The notes below the pieces were generated by a model. The model was not told the DNA's origin and ran no database searches. It saw only the letters and a program-made list of their open reading frames with translations. A DNA stretch of 60,873 nucleotides from Klebsiella pneumoniae. GTDB lineage: Bacteria > Myxococcota_A > UBA796 > GCA-2862545. The DNA lies in the NCBI GenBank assembly GCA_945861065.1, contig CAMASI010000016.1, positions 1 to 60,873 of the forward strand, given 5' to 3'. Of this stretch, positions 1 to 8,355 are shown piece after piece (the stretch's first letter is position 1; every line of letters starts with the position of its first letter). The position numbers were made by a program, and so were the translations under genes.

Positions 1-84
1 ACGCATCGGTCCGGTAAGGAGCAGCTCGATCGCGTCGTGGCGATGCTCGTAGCCTTGGCGAAGAAGCTCCAGAATGATCGCTGA
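1..84 (+). CDS. Four-helix-bundle (S23-type) protein, C-terminal fragment
   Basis: The first 28 codons read in frame from base 1 give a short helical, Lys-rich tail (KEQLDRVVAMLVALAKKL...) ending in TGA. This matches the last helix of the four-helix-bundle proteins related to the 23S rRNA intervening-sequence protein (about 120 residues in the family). The rest of the gene lies outside the window. Members of this family are small, probably oligomeric and without a firmly known role; some relatives serve as Avd in diversity-generating retroelements. A G-rich hexamer tract follows the stop codon, and a second gene of the same family begins at the far end of the window. The assignment rests on a short fragment. 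Confidence 0.6.
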   Translation, partial: THRSGKEQLDRVVAMLVALAKKLQNDR

Positions 85-103
85 CGCTTCCAGGGGCGAC
101 GCC

Positions 104-151
104 GGGAGCGGGGTCGGGAGCGGGACCGGGAGCGGGACCGGGAGCGGGCCG
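104..151. repeat. GGG-hexamer tandem tract
   Basis: About eight hexamers of the form GGGNNC (GGGAGC alternating with GGGGTC or GGGACC) run in tandem between the S23-type stop codon and the 3' end of clpB. A related CCCGAT tract lies just upstream of the S23-type gene at 60734. A nominal reading frame through the tract gives a GSGTGSG peptide, which I regard as a translation of the repeat and not a gene. Confidence 0.8.
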
Positions 152-194
152 GGCCCGGCTTGTGGGGATCGCGCCCTGCCGCGGGTGATCGAAG

Positions 195-2789
195 CTAAGC
201 CTCGGGTACGGCTTCGACGACCAGCGCTCCACCTCGCACATCCACGGTCACGCCGCCATCGGGCAATACGCTCCCCGAGATGATCGCTCGGGCCACCCGT
301 GTCTCGACCTCGCGCTGCAGGGTGCGTTGCAACGGCCGGGCGCCGAAGACCGGGTCGTAGCCCTGTTGTGCGATGAGTTGCACTGCGGCATCCGTTACCG
401 TCAGTGTGATGCGCTGGTCGGCGAGGCGCAGGGACAGGCGGTCCAACATCTTGCGGACGATTGCCGTGATCTCGTCGATACGAAGTGGCTTGAACAGGAT
501 GATATCATCGATTCGGTTGAGCATTTCCGGGCGGAAATGTGCCCGGAGCGCGGCCTGCACGGAAGCGCGTGCGGCGTCGGAGATCTCGCCATTTCGATCG
601 ATTCCCTCCAACAACGCGGCCGACCCTAGGTTGCTGGTGAGAATAACCACGGTATTCTTGAAATCTACGACCCGTCCCTTTCCATCGGTCAGGCGCCCGT
701 CGTCCAACAGTTGCAGTAGGACGTTGAAGGCCTCAGGGTGCGCCTTCTCCACCTCGTCCAGCAGGATGACGGCGAAGGGGCGCCTGCGAACGGCTTCGGT
801 GAGCTGACCGCCGTCGTCGTGGCCGATATACCCGGGAGGTGCGCCGATCAGCCTGCTGACAGCGTGTTTCTCCATATATTCCGACATGTCGATTCGAACG
901 AGGGCGGTTTCGCTATCGAAAAGGGCATGCGCCAATGCCTTGGCGAGTTCGGTTTTTCCTACGCCTGTAGGTCCAAGGAACAAGAAACTCCCGATGGGAC
1001 GCCTGGGGTCGGATACGCCAGCTCTCGCTCGCAACACTGCGTCGGCGACCTTCTGCACCGCTTCGTGCTGACCAACGACCCGTTGATGAAGCACCTCGTC
1101 GAGCTTGAGTAGTTTTCCCCGCTCAGACTCGGCGAGTTTCGTCACGGGGATGCCGGTCCACTTGCTGACGACACTGGCGATTTCTTCCTCCCCGACCGCT
1201 TCTCGAAGCAGCGTGGGCCCCTCGTTCTTGAGCGCCAATTCGGCCGCTTCGAGTTGTTTCTCCAGGTCAGGCAATACGCCGTATTGGAGACGGGCAGCCT
1301 CGTTGAGATCGTAGACGCGTTGTTTCTCTTCGATTTGCCTTTTGGCGACATCCAATTGTTCTCGCAGGGAACGAACGGCGCTTATTCGGCCCTTTTCGAA
1401 ATTCCACCGCGCAGCCAGTGCGTCCCTGTTCGAGCGCAGGTCGCCGAGGTCCTTCCGAAGGGCGTCCAACCGCTCCAGGCTGCCGACGTCACCCTCGTCG
1501 GCCAGCGCCCGTTCCTCGATTTCGAGTTGCAATACGCGGCGATCTACGGAATCGAGTTCGGTTGGTCGGGAGTCGATTTCAGTTCGGACGAGAGCGCAGG
1601 CCTCGTCCACGAGGTCGATGGCTTTGTCTGGAAGAAAGCGCTCTGGAATATATCGATCGGCGAGCCGAGCGGCGGCGACCAAAGCGCCGTCGTGGATTCT
1701 TACCCCATGATGAACTTGAAAACGTTCTTTGAGGCCGCGAAGAATGCTGATCGTGTCGGGGACCGAAGGCGCCGCGATCAACACGGGCTGAAATCGGCGC
1801 TCAAGCGCAGCGTCTTTCTGCAGGTGCTTACGGTATTCGTCCAACGTCGTGGCGCCGATACAGTGCAATTCGCCGCGAGCCAACATGGGTTTGAGCAGGT
1901 TCGCCGCGTCGGCCGCGCCTTCGGCTGCGCCTGCGCCGATGACCGTGTGCAATTCGTCGATGAACAGCAAGACTCTGCCTTCGGCCTGCTTGATCTCCTG
2001 CAGAACGGCCTTGAGGCGCTCCTCGAATTCCCCTCTGAATTTCGCGCCGCTGATGAGCGATCCCATGTCGAGCGACCAGACCGTGCGATCGCGCATCCAT
2101 TCGGGCACGTCGCCAGCCACGATTCGCTGCGCCAAACCCTCTGCGATTGCAGTTTTGCCGACGCCGGGTTCTCCGATGAGCACGGGGTTGTTTTTCGTCT
2201 TTCTCGACAGGATACGAACAACGCGCCGAATCTCCTCGTCTCTCCCGATGACCGGATCGAGTTTGCCTTGCCGCGCCAGCGCGACGAGGTCCGAACCGTA
2301 GCGAGCGAGTGCGTCGTAGGTCGCTTCCGGGTCTTGGGTCGTGACCCGTTGGTTGCCTCGAATCTCCCGAAGCGCCGCAAGTACGCGGTCGGCGTCGAGG
2401 TTGAGGTCGGTGAGAACGGCGCCACCTCGGCTTCGTTTGTCATCCAACAACGACAACAGCAGGTGTTCGACGCTGACAAAGCTGTCGGTGAGGCGCTTGC
2501 TGTGGTCTTCCGCGCGCAACGTCGCCTCATGGAGGGGTCGGGACAGGCCGGGCTGGCCGCCCCCGGAAGTCCGCGGACGTGACGCGAGCGCCTTTTCGAC
2601 ACGCTCTTGAAGAACTCTGGTCTCGACGCCCGCTTTCTGGATCAGCCTGGGGACGAGGTCATCGGCGTTCGCGCACAAAGCTGCGAGAAGGTGGTCGGTG
2701 TCGACCTCGGCGTGGCCACGTCGTACGGCAACGGCCAACGCTTCCTGTACAGCGGCGAGAGACTTGCGCGTGAACTTCTCCGGGTTCAT
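195..2789 (-). CDS. clpB: ATP-dependent disaggregase ClpB
   Basis: The 864-residue product is a full-length Hsp100 chaperone. ClpB solubilises aggregated proteins together with DnaK in the cytoplasm by threading chains through its hexameric pore. The ClpN double domain covers about residues 4-145. NBD1 has Walker A GEPGVGKT (about 206-213) and Walker [10 protein letters not shown] coiled-coil middle domain rich in Glu/Arg/Leu covers about 405-525. NBD2 has GPTGVGKT and [12 protein letters not shown], followed by the C-terminal D2 small domain. Length is normal (about 850-870). The ATG is preceded by GGAG about 10 bases upstream. The gene is divergent from the lipoprotein at 2890. A heat-shock-like promoter motif upstream was considered and rejected because its -10 part overlaps the start codon. 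Confidence 0.97.
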   Translation of the reverse strand: MNPEKFTRKSLAAVQEALAVAVRRGHAEVDTDHLLAALCANADDLVPRLIQKAGVETRVLQERVEKALASRPRTSGGGQPGLSRPLHEATLRAEDHSKRLTDSFVSVEHLLLSLLDDKRSRGGAVLTDLNLDADRVLAALREIRGNQRVTTQDPEATYDALARYGSDLVALARQGKLDPVIGRDEEIRRVVRILSRKTKNNPVLIGEPGVGKTAIAEGLAQRIVAGDVPEWMRDRTVWSLDMGSLISGAKFRGEFEERLKAVLQEIKQAEGRVLLFIDELHTVIGAGAAEGAADAANLLKPMLARGELHCIGATTLDEYRKHLQKDAALERRFQPVLIAAPSVPDTISILRGLKERFQVHHGVRIHDGALVAAARLADRYIPERFLPDKAIDLVDEACALVRTEIDSRPTELDSVDRRVLQLEIEERALADEGDVGSLERLDALRKDLGDLRSNRDALAARWNFEKGRISAVRSLREQLDVAKRQIEEKQRVYDLNEAARLQYGVLPDLEKQLEAAELALKNEGPTLLREAVGEEEIASVVSKWTGIPVTKLAESERGKLLKLDEVLHQRVVGQHEAVQKVADAVLRARAGVSDPRRPIGSFLFLGPTGVGKTELAKALAHALFDSETALVRIDMSEYMEKHAVSRLIGAPPGYIGHDDGGQLTEAVRRRPFAVILLDEVEKAHPEAFNVLLQLLDDGRLTDGKGRVVDFKNTVVILTSNLGSAALLEGIDRNGEISDAARASVQAALRAHFRPEMLNRIDDIILFKPLRIDEITAIVRKMLDRLSLRLADQRITLTVTDAAVQLIAQQGYDPVFGARPLQRTLQREVETRVARAIISGSVLPDGGVTVDVRGGALVVEAVPEA

Positions 2790-2889
2790 GGGGACGACTC
2801 CGTGTGAATCAAGTCATGAGGGTGTGTTAGGCACGCGATGGCGGGAGAAAAGGGGGGCGGCTGGACGCCCGATGCCATAGAATCCCGGC

Positions 2890-3534
2890 ATGCTTATGCT
2901 CATGCTGCTGAATGCTTGCGGACCTTCCGGTACCGACGTCACCGGGGAAGGCGAGGGGACGACCGATACGGTCGCGCCGCCCACCACGGACACGGACCCT
3001 GCCGAAACCGATCCGCCCACCGATACGCACACGACTTCCACGTTTGATGCCGAACTGAGCGCGTTGTGCGTCAACGAGTTCATGGCTGGCAATGCCACGG
3101 CCTTGCCCGGCAATGGGCTGTACCCAGACTGGATTGAACTGCACAATTCCGGCACTGATTCCGTGGACCTGAGCGGTTGGACGCTGAGCGACAACGCCGA
3201 CGAACCGGGCCTCTTCGCTTTTGACGATGGGACCACGTTGGCGGCCGGCGCTTTTCTGCTGTTGTTCGCGGACGGCGACACGTTCACGGATGACCACGTC
3301 AACTTCAGCCTCAGTGCAGGCGGCGAACTGATCGGGTTGTATGCCCCCAATGGTGACGGCGAGGTCGTCAACTTCGGCGCTGTCAACGACGATATGGCCG
3401 CGGCCCGTTCCACAGACTGCTGCGTCGGGAGTGAATGTTGGGACGTCGTGGCGTGGGGAACGCCGGGCCTCAGCAACCTGACGACCCCCGTCCCTCCCGT
3501 GATCACGACTGAGACGGGAGATTCGGGGCCCTGA
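2890..3534 (+). CDS. Lamin-tail-domain lipoprotein
   Basis: The 214-residue product starts MLMLMLLNACG, a very short lipoprotein signal with the predicted lipidated Cys at residue 10. A Thr/Asp/Pro-rich linker (TDTDPAETDPPTDTHTT region) follows to about residue 52. The rest matches the lamin-tail (LTD, PF00932) immunoglobulin-like fold, with VNEFMAGN, DWIELHNSG and LSGWTLSDNADEPG motifs. LTD domains in bacteria occur on secreted or surface proteins, often with nucleases or CotH kinases. Here the domain stands alone, so a binding or structural role at the outer membrane is an inference. The C-terminal part has a Cys pair (DCC) and another Cys that may form disulfides. A second LTD protein is encoded at 49554. 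Confidence 0.85.
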   Translation: MLMLMLLNACGPSGTDVTGEGEGTTDTVAPPTTDTDPAETDPPTDTHTTSTFDAELSALCVNEFMAGNATALPGNGLYPDWIELHNSGTDSVDLSGWTLSDNADEPGLFAFDDGTTLAAGAFLLLFADGDTFTDDHVNFSLSAGGELIGLYAPNGDGEVVNFGAVNDDMAAARSTDCCVGSECWDVVAWGTPGLSNLTTPVPPVITTETGDSGP

Positions 3535-3540
3535 CGCCCG

Positions 3541-4671
3541 TCAGCCTGCTTCGAAGGTGAGCGCGAGGTCCCACGTCGCGAGGTGCTCTAGGAAACGTTC
3601 CGGCGGTACGCCGACTTCCAACCGCACCCCTCCCGGTTGGGTTTCGCCGAGCGCTGCCATCCAGGTCACCACAGCCGCAGGGATGGCAGTACACCGCTCC
3701 ATCGCCGTAAAACCCGTTGTGTCGTCCTGACGGTCCACCAGGGTGAAACGGCCGAATCCCGGCGCCTCGGCCACGAGCACGACGAGGTCCTTGGCTCCCG
3801 GGCGTGTAATGCGGGGCCCGAGCAGGGCTGCCAGCACGTCTCTTGGGAGAGTGGCTTGCCCGCGGACGTCGATGGCGTCGGTGTCGAGCAGGCCTAGCCG
3901 ATCCCACGCGCGAACCTGATCCCAGTGGCCCGGCCAGCGCAGCGTTCGATACTCAAACGTCTCCAGGCGACCCGCGAATGACTCCGCGGCAGTTCCGATT
4001 CCGCCGCTGGTTCGAGACGATTCCAGTGCCCCGAGGCCAGGGACGTGTACGGCTCGGGGTGCGTCGAGCGTGGGGACACGAATCACGCGGCCGCTTTCAA
4101 CGATTTCGGCCTCGCCGCTGTACTCGTTGAGCAGACCGCCCAGGCTGAACACCAAATGGTAATGAAAAGGCGGTTCGGGATTCTGTGGCAGCCCGCCGCA
4201 CAAAACACTCACGGACTTTGCTTGTGGAAACCTGCCCAACAACACAGCCGCCAACGTGGTTCCCAGGCCAGGCGCCAACCCGCAATCTGGGATGAGCGAC
4301 ACACCTGCGGACCGTGCCGCTGCGCTACTCGCCAGGATGGACCGAGAAACGGCTGTGTTCCCACCGAGGTCCACGTAGGAGGCCCCGGCTTCGATAGCAG
4401 CCCGAGCGACGGGAGGATTGAGGCCGTAGGGCGCGCAGCTTAGGACGGCCTTTGCGCCTTTGAGGTGGACGTCGAGCGAGCCGGGGCGCGTAGCGTCTGC
4501 GACGCCAGAGCTGACCAGGCCTCCGGGCCCGAGCGTGCGAATCCGGTCGGCGGCGCGCCTGGCTCTGCCACCATCGACGTCCACAATCCGGACTTCCGTC
4601 GCTCCCATTCGCCGCAGCGCCCACGCTGCGCAGGTTCCTTGCATGCCGGCGCCTACGACGGTCACGACCAT
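3541..4671 (-). CDS. Saccharopine-dehydrogenase-family oxidoreductase
   Basis: The 376-residue protein opens with a Rossmann nucleotide-binding motif (VVTVVGAGMQGTCAAWAL, GxGxxG class) and an acidic residue after strand 2 (RIVDVDGG). This is typical of the saccharopine dehydrogenase NADP-binding domain (PF03435) and related lysine 6-dehydrogenase-like enzymes. SCAPYGLNPPVARAAIEAG and YVDLGGN are family motifs for the region that positions the substrate. The C-terminal half is the SDH C-domain. The substrate cannot be read from the sequence; amino-acid or opine-type oxidoreduction is the family norm. GAGGA lies 7 bases upstream of the ATG. The gene is divergent from the biotin carboxylase at 4740 with 68 bases between them, so shared regulation is possible but unproven. 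Confidence 0.85.
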   Translation of the reverse strand: MVVTVVGAGMQGTCAAWALRRMGATEVRIVDVDGGRARRAADRIRTLGPGGLVSSGVADATRPGSLDVHLKGAKAVLSCAPYGLNPPVARAAIEAGASYVDLGGNTAVSRSILASSAAARSAGVSLIPDCGLAPGLGTTLAAVLLGRFPQAKSVSVLCGGLPQNPEPPFHYHLVFSLGGLLNEYSGEAEIVESGRVIRVPTLDAPRAVHVPGLGALESSRTSGGIGTAAESFAGRLETFEYRTLRWPGHWDQVRAWDRLGLLDTDAIDVRGQATLPRDVLAALLGPRITRPGAKDLVVLVAEAPGFGRFTLVDRQDDTTGFTAMERCTAIPAAVVTWMAALGETQPGGVRLEVGVPPERFLEHLATWDLALTFEAG

Positions 4672-4739
4672 GACATCCTCCGGGCCGGCCGCCTAACGAG
4701 GCGTTGCCGTGCAGCGCCGTGGGCGCGATAGGCGCGCGC

Positions 4740-6077
4740 ATGTTTCGTCGTCTGTTCATCGCCAATCGCGGGGAGGTCGCTGCGCGGGTCGCGCGAACCG
4801 CTCGATCCATGGGAATCGAAGTGGTGGCGGCGGTCTCCGACGCCGACCGAGGAAGCGCTTGGTTGGCCGACGTCGACCAGGTCGTCGCCATCGGCGGTCC
4901 ACGCCCTGTGGAGAGCTACCTCGACGCCGATGCCCTGATCGCAGCCGCGGTCCGGACGCGGTGTAGCGCTGTGCACCCTGGCTGGGGTTTTCTATCGGAA
5001 AATGCCGCTTTTGCGGTTCGCGTCGAGGCTGCCGGCTTGACTTTTGTGGGTCCAACCGGCCGCTCGATGCGCTTGATGGGCGACAAAGCCGAGGCCCGTC
5101 GCACGATGGGCGCCCTCGGGTTGCCGTTGATTCCGGGCAGCACGGAGCCGCTGGACGGACCCGCAGCGGCCCAGCGCGTTGCGGACCGCGTCGGCTACCC
5201 GGTCTTGCTCAAAGCGGTCGGTGGCGGCGGCGGCCGTGGCATGCGAGTCGCCGAGGGCCCCGAACAGCTTGTGGCGGCGTACACGGAGGCGTCGTCGGAG
5301 GCCCTTTCTGCCTTTGGTGACGGGCGGATGTACCTGGAAAGGCGATTGACGGGTTGCGCTCACGTCGAAGTACAGGTGCTTGGTGACGGTCGGGGAAGTG
5401 CGATTCACCTGGGCGAACGTGAGTGCTCGCTGCAACGACGACATCAAAAGGTGTTGGAGGAGAGCCCGTCTCCTGGGCTGACCGAGGCGGAACGGGCGCA
5501 CGTGTTGCCGCTCGTCGCCGATGCTGTGGGGCGCGCAAAGTATCGCAATGCGGGTACCGTCGAAATGTTGCGGTCGGCCGACGGGCATTTGTATTTCATG
5601 GAAATGAATACCCGCCTGCAGGTGGAGCACGCGGTCACCGAGGCGGTCACCGGCATCGACCTGGTGGCGTGGCAGTTGCGGATCGCTGCCAACGAGCCGC
5701 TACCCGACTCCCCGAGCCGACAGGGTCATGCCATTGAATGTCGAATCAACGCCGAGGACCCGGACGACAACTTTCGGCCATGTCCGGGCATGGTGACCCG
5801 ATTGAGCCTGCCGGAAGGCGTCGGCGTCCGTGTCGACACCCATTTGCGTTCCGGTGACCGAATCCCGCCGCAATATGACTCGATGGTTGCGAAAATCGTG
5901 TGCTCTGGGCCCGACCGGCCTACGGCCTTGGCGCGGATGCGTGCCGCGCTGGCCGCGACGCAGGTGCACGGAGTGAAAACAAATATTGGGCTTCATCAGC
6001 GAATTCTGAATTGGTCGGAATTTGTCGACGGGCGGGTAGACACTGGATCGCTGGAGCGTTGGCTCGGTCGCACGTAG
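4740..6077 (+). CDS. Biotin carboxylase subunit of an acyl-CoA carboxylase
   Basis: The 445-residue protein has the AccC architecture. An N-terminal domain begins [18 protein letters not shown] central ATP-grasp domain carries the glycine-rich loop [13 protein letters not shown], the [18 protein letters not shown] segment and the metal-binding [12 protein letters not shown] segment. The C-terminal domain includes CRINAEDP. These catalyse ATP/bicarbonate-dependent carboxylation of protein-bound biotin. The start at 4740 fits the conserved family N-terminus better than an in-frame ATG 36 bases upstream. No biotinyl domain is present here; it is instead fused to the carboxyltransferase encoded 20 bases downstream. 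The two genes therefore form a complete two-component biotin-dependent carboxylase. Acyl-CoA is the expected substrate class, but the specific substrate is unknown. Confidence 0.93.
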   Translation: MFRRLFIANRGEVAARVARTARSMGIEVVAAVSDADRGSAWLADVDQVVAIGGPRPVESYLDADALIAAAVRTRCSAVHPGWGFLSENAAFAVRVEAAGLTFVGPTGRSMRLMGDKAEARRTMGALGLPLIPGSTEPLDGPAAAQRVADRVGYPVLLKAVGGGGGRGMRVAEGPEQLVAAYTEASSEALSAFGDGRMYLERRLTGCAHVEVQVLGDGRGSAIHLGERECSLQRRHQKVLEESPSPGLTEAERAHVLPLVADAVGRAKYRNAGTVEMLRSADGHLYFMEMNTRLQVEHAVTEAVTGIDLVAWQLRIAANEPLPDSPSRQGHAIECRINAEDPDDNFRPCPGMVTRLSLPEGVGVRVDTHLRSGDRIPPQYDSMVAKIVCSGPDRPTALARMRAALAATQVHGVKTNIGLHQRILNWSEFVDGRVDTGSLERWLGRT

Positions 6078-6097
6078 AGCCTGCGTTAGTCGGCCTC

Positions 6098-8350
6098 ATG
6101 GCCAACGTATCTCTCCGCTCCATCGGCACCGACTTGTCTGTGTTGCTGCCGCAATCGGAACGCGACGCGGCACGTTTGGTTCAGGACGGTCTGGATCGAG
6201 CGCTTGCCGAGAAGGTCGCGATCGTGCACGACGGGTGGGGCGATGACGCCCGCGGCCGGGTGCACGAGAAAGGCAAGTGGACGACCTGGGAGCGCATTGA
6301 CGCGCTGGTTGATCCCGGGACCGACCTGTTTGAGTTGGGCACGCTCGTCAATTGGGGAAGGTCGTTCGCGGGCAGCAAGCGCCAGGCGCCTGGGGCGGGC
6401 GTCATTACGGCCATCGCCACGGTGCACGGCCGTCGTGTCATCGTCATTGCCAACGACAATACAGTCGCAAGCGGCTCGTGGTGGCCACTCACACCCGAAA
6501 AGATTCAACGTGCCCAGGAGGTCGCGCTGCGCCTCCGGCTTGCCGTCGTGTACCTCGTAGACTGCTCGGGCCTGTTTTTACCCGAACAATCGCGTTCTTT
6601 CCCCGGTCGTGTGGGGGCGGGACATATCTTCGCCATGAATGCGCGCCTCGCCGACGCGGGTGTCGCCCAAATCGCGGCGGTCAGCGGAGATTGCATTGCG
6701 GGTGGTGGCTACATGCCCATCATCAGCGATCGCGTTGTGATGACAGAAAGCGCGTACATGGTCATCGCAGGCGCAGCACTGGTCCGCGGCGCAAAGTCGC
6801 TCAAACTCACCAGCCTCGACATTGGCGGCCCGGAAGTGCATGTGCATCAATCGCATGTAGCCGACGCGCGTGTGCCCAACGATTCGGCCGCAATCGCCTG
6901 GGTGCGCGCGGAGGTGAACAAACTTCCGACGTCGTCTGCCGACTTTTGGCGGCATGGCGCGGAACCGAGCACGCCCATGTTCCCGGCGACGGACCTGTCG
7001 ACCTTGTTGCCTGCCGACAACCGGCATGGGTACGCGATCGAAGAGGTGCTGGCCCGGCTCCTAGACGACAGTCTGTTTCACGAGGTGCTACCCGGCGTCG
7101 GCCGCGAAATGGTGACCGGTGTCGGGCGCGTTTGCGGTTTGTGGTGTGCCTTCGTTGCGAATCGCCAGGGACTTATCGATGAGCCGGGAATTGGGCGTAG
7201 ACCCGGAGGAGCACTCTATCGGGAAGGCATCGCTAAAATCTCGGCTTTTGCGAGGACCGCCGGGGAAGACGGCCTGCCGCTCGTGTGGCTGCAGGATATT
7301 TCTGGATTTGATATTGGCGTAGACGCTGAGCGCCTCGGCTTGCTCGGATATGGTTCTAGCTTGATTTACACCAACAGCACGCAGCGAAGCCCCGTATTTA
7401 CCATACTCCTGCGGCGCGCTAGCGGTGCTGGGTATTACGCCATGCACGGACTTCCGTTTGAGCCAGTCGTCCAGTTGGCAACGCCGAATACTCGGTTAGC
7501 GGTCATGGATGGCCGCACACTCGCTATCGCTGCCTACAACAGCAAGCTGGACGACAATTTCGAAATCGCCTCCTCGGACCCGGCGGAGCGCGCGGCCGTA
7601 GAGAAAGGCATGGCGGAAACCGCAGCCAGAATTGAGTCCGATATGGATCCCATAGCTTCGGCCGCCCGAATGGATGTGGACGAAGTGGTGCCGCTCCACC
7701 GGCTCCGCGCTTGGTTGGAATGTCTGGTGGAGTCGTCGTGGCAAGGAATGGGTGTGCGTCGGGTGAAGAATCCCCGGATCTGGAGCCTGCACGATCTGGA
7801 AGTCCTGGGTCGCGGTCGTGAGGCCCCTGGAGCGCCGCTGACCGCAGTGCTTTCCGATAAGGGTTTGTTGTCCCCCACGGTCGGGGAATTCGTTCCTGCG
7901 CTTGGGACCGGTGCGCCCGTGGTGGCGGGTACTAGGCTCGGCACGCTGTCGAGGTCGGGCGTGGTTCATGCAATCCTCTCCCCCGAAGGGGCCAGTGGCG
8001 ACGTACTGGCCGTGCACAGCGGATTTGTGGAACGAGGATCCACCGTGGTCCGCCTTGGAGCGGCGGAACGGTCCGGCGCACCCGTGGTCGTGAACGCCAC
8101 GGAGGTATTAGACGGCGTTGCGGTTTTGGCCGACACGGACGGCACGCTTTGGCTTCGACCCACGCCCGGTGCCCCGTTTTTTGCCCCGATGGGTGGCAAC
8201 GTTGAGATGGGGGCGACGCTTGCGCTGATCGAAGTGATGAAAACATTTACGCCGGTTCGGGCGCCATTCGCCGGAACCGTGACAGCCGTAACTGCATTGG
8301 ATGGTGCTGCTATTTCAAATGGGGCCGTGCTTTTTCGTTTGCGACATTGA
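6098..8350 (+). CDS. GcdA-like acyl-CoA carboxyltransferase fused to biotinyl carrier domain
   Basis: The 750-residue protein contains two crotonase-fold carboxyltransferase halves, about 60-330 and 335-600. Segments such as [37 protein letters not shown] and [15 protein letters not shown] resemble the alpha subunit of sodium-pumping glutaconyl-CoA decarboxylase (GcdA) more than AccA/AccD or PccB. A biotinyl/BCCP domain follows a linker. Its modified-lysine motif reads EVMKT instead of the usual AMKM, with Lys near residue 715, 35 residues from the C-terminus, the canonical spacing. The neighbouring ATP-dependent biotin carboxylase argues for carboxylation, not decarboxylation coupled to a pump; no GcdB-like membrane subunit is in the window. 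ATG at 6098 is chosen because translation further upstream overlaps the biotin carboxylase and lacks family similarity. Confidence 0.88.
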   Translation: MANVSLRSIGTDLSVLLPQSERDAARLVQDGLDRALAEKVAIVHDGWGDDARGRVHEKGKWTTWERIDALVDPGTDLFELGTLVNWGRSFAGSKRQAPGAGVITAIATVHGRRVIVIANDNTVASGSWWPLTPEKIQRAQEVALRLRLAVVYLVDCSGLFLPEQSRSFPGRVGAGHIFAMNARLADAGVAQIAAVSGDCIAGGGYMPIISDRVVMTESAYMVIAGAALVRGAKSLKLTSLDIGGPEVHVHQSHVADARVPNDSAAIAWVRAEVNKLPTSSADFWRHGAEPSTPMFPATDLSTLLPADNRHGYAIEEVLARLLDDSLFHEVLPGVGREMVTGVGRVCGLWCAFVANRQGLIDEPGIGRRPGGALYREGIAKISAFARTAGEDGLPLVWLQDISGFDIGVDAERLGLLGYGSSLIYTNSTQRSPVFTILLRRASGAGYYAMHGLPFEPVVQLATPNTRLAVMDGRTLAIAAYNSKLDDNFEIASSDPAERAAVEKGMAETAARIESDMDPIASAARMDVDEVVPLHRLRAWLECLVESSWQGMGVRRVKNPRIWSLHDLEVLGRGREAPGAPLTAVLSDKGLLSPTVGEFVPALGTGAPVVAGTRLGTLSRSGVVHAILSPEGASGDVLAVHSGFVERGSTVVRLGAAERSGAPVVVNATEVLDGVAVLADTDGTLWLRPTPGAPFFAPMGGNVEMGATLALIEVMKTFTPVRAPFAGTVTAVTALDGAAISNGAVLFRLRH

Positions 8351-8355
8351 ATCGG

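Noticed and set aside
74..283. Small plus-strand frame with GSGTGSG peptide
   Set aside because: Direct translation of the hexamer tract, overlapping the end of clpB.
1254..2582. Long plus-strand frame opposite clpB
   Set aside because: Antisense shadow caused by GC-rich codon bias; no family features, and clpB is unambiguous.
2787..2813. Sigma-32-like promoter (CTTGAT, 14 bases, CCCCAT) upstream of clpB
   Set aside because: The -10 half overlaps the start codon, so transcription would begin inside the coding region; no downstream start fits the family. Probably coincidence.
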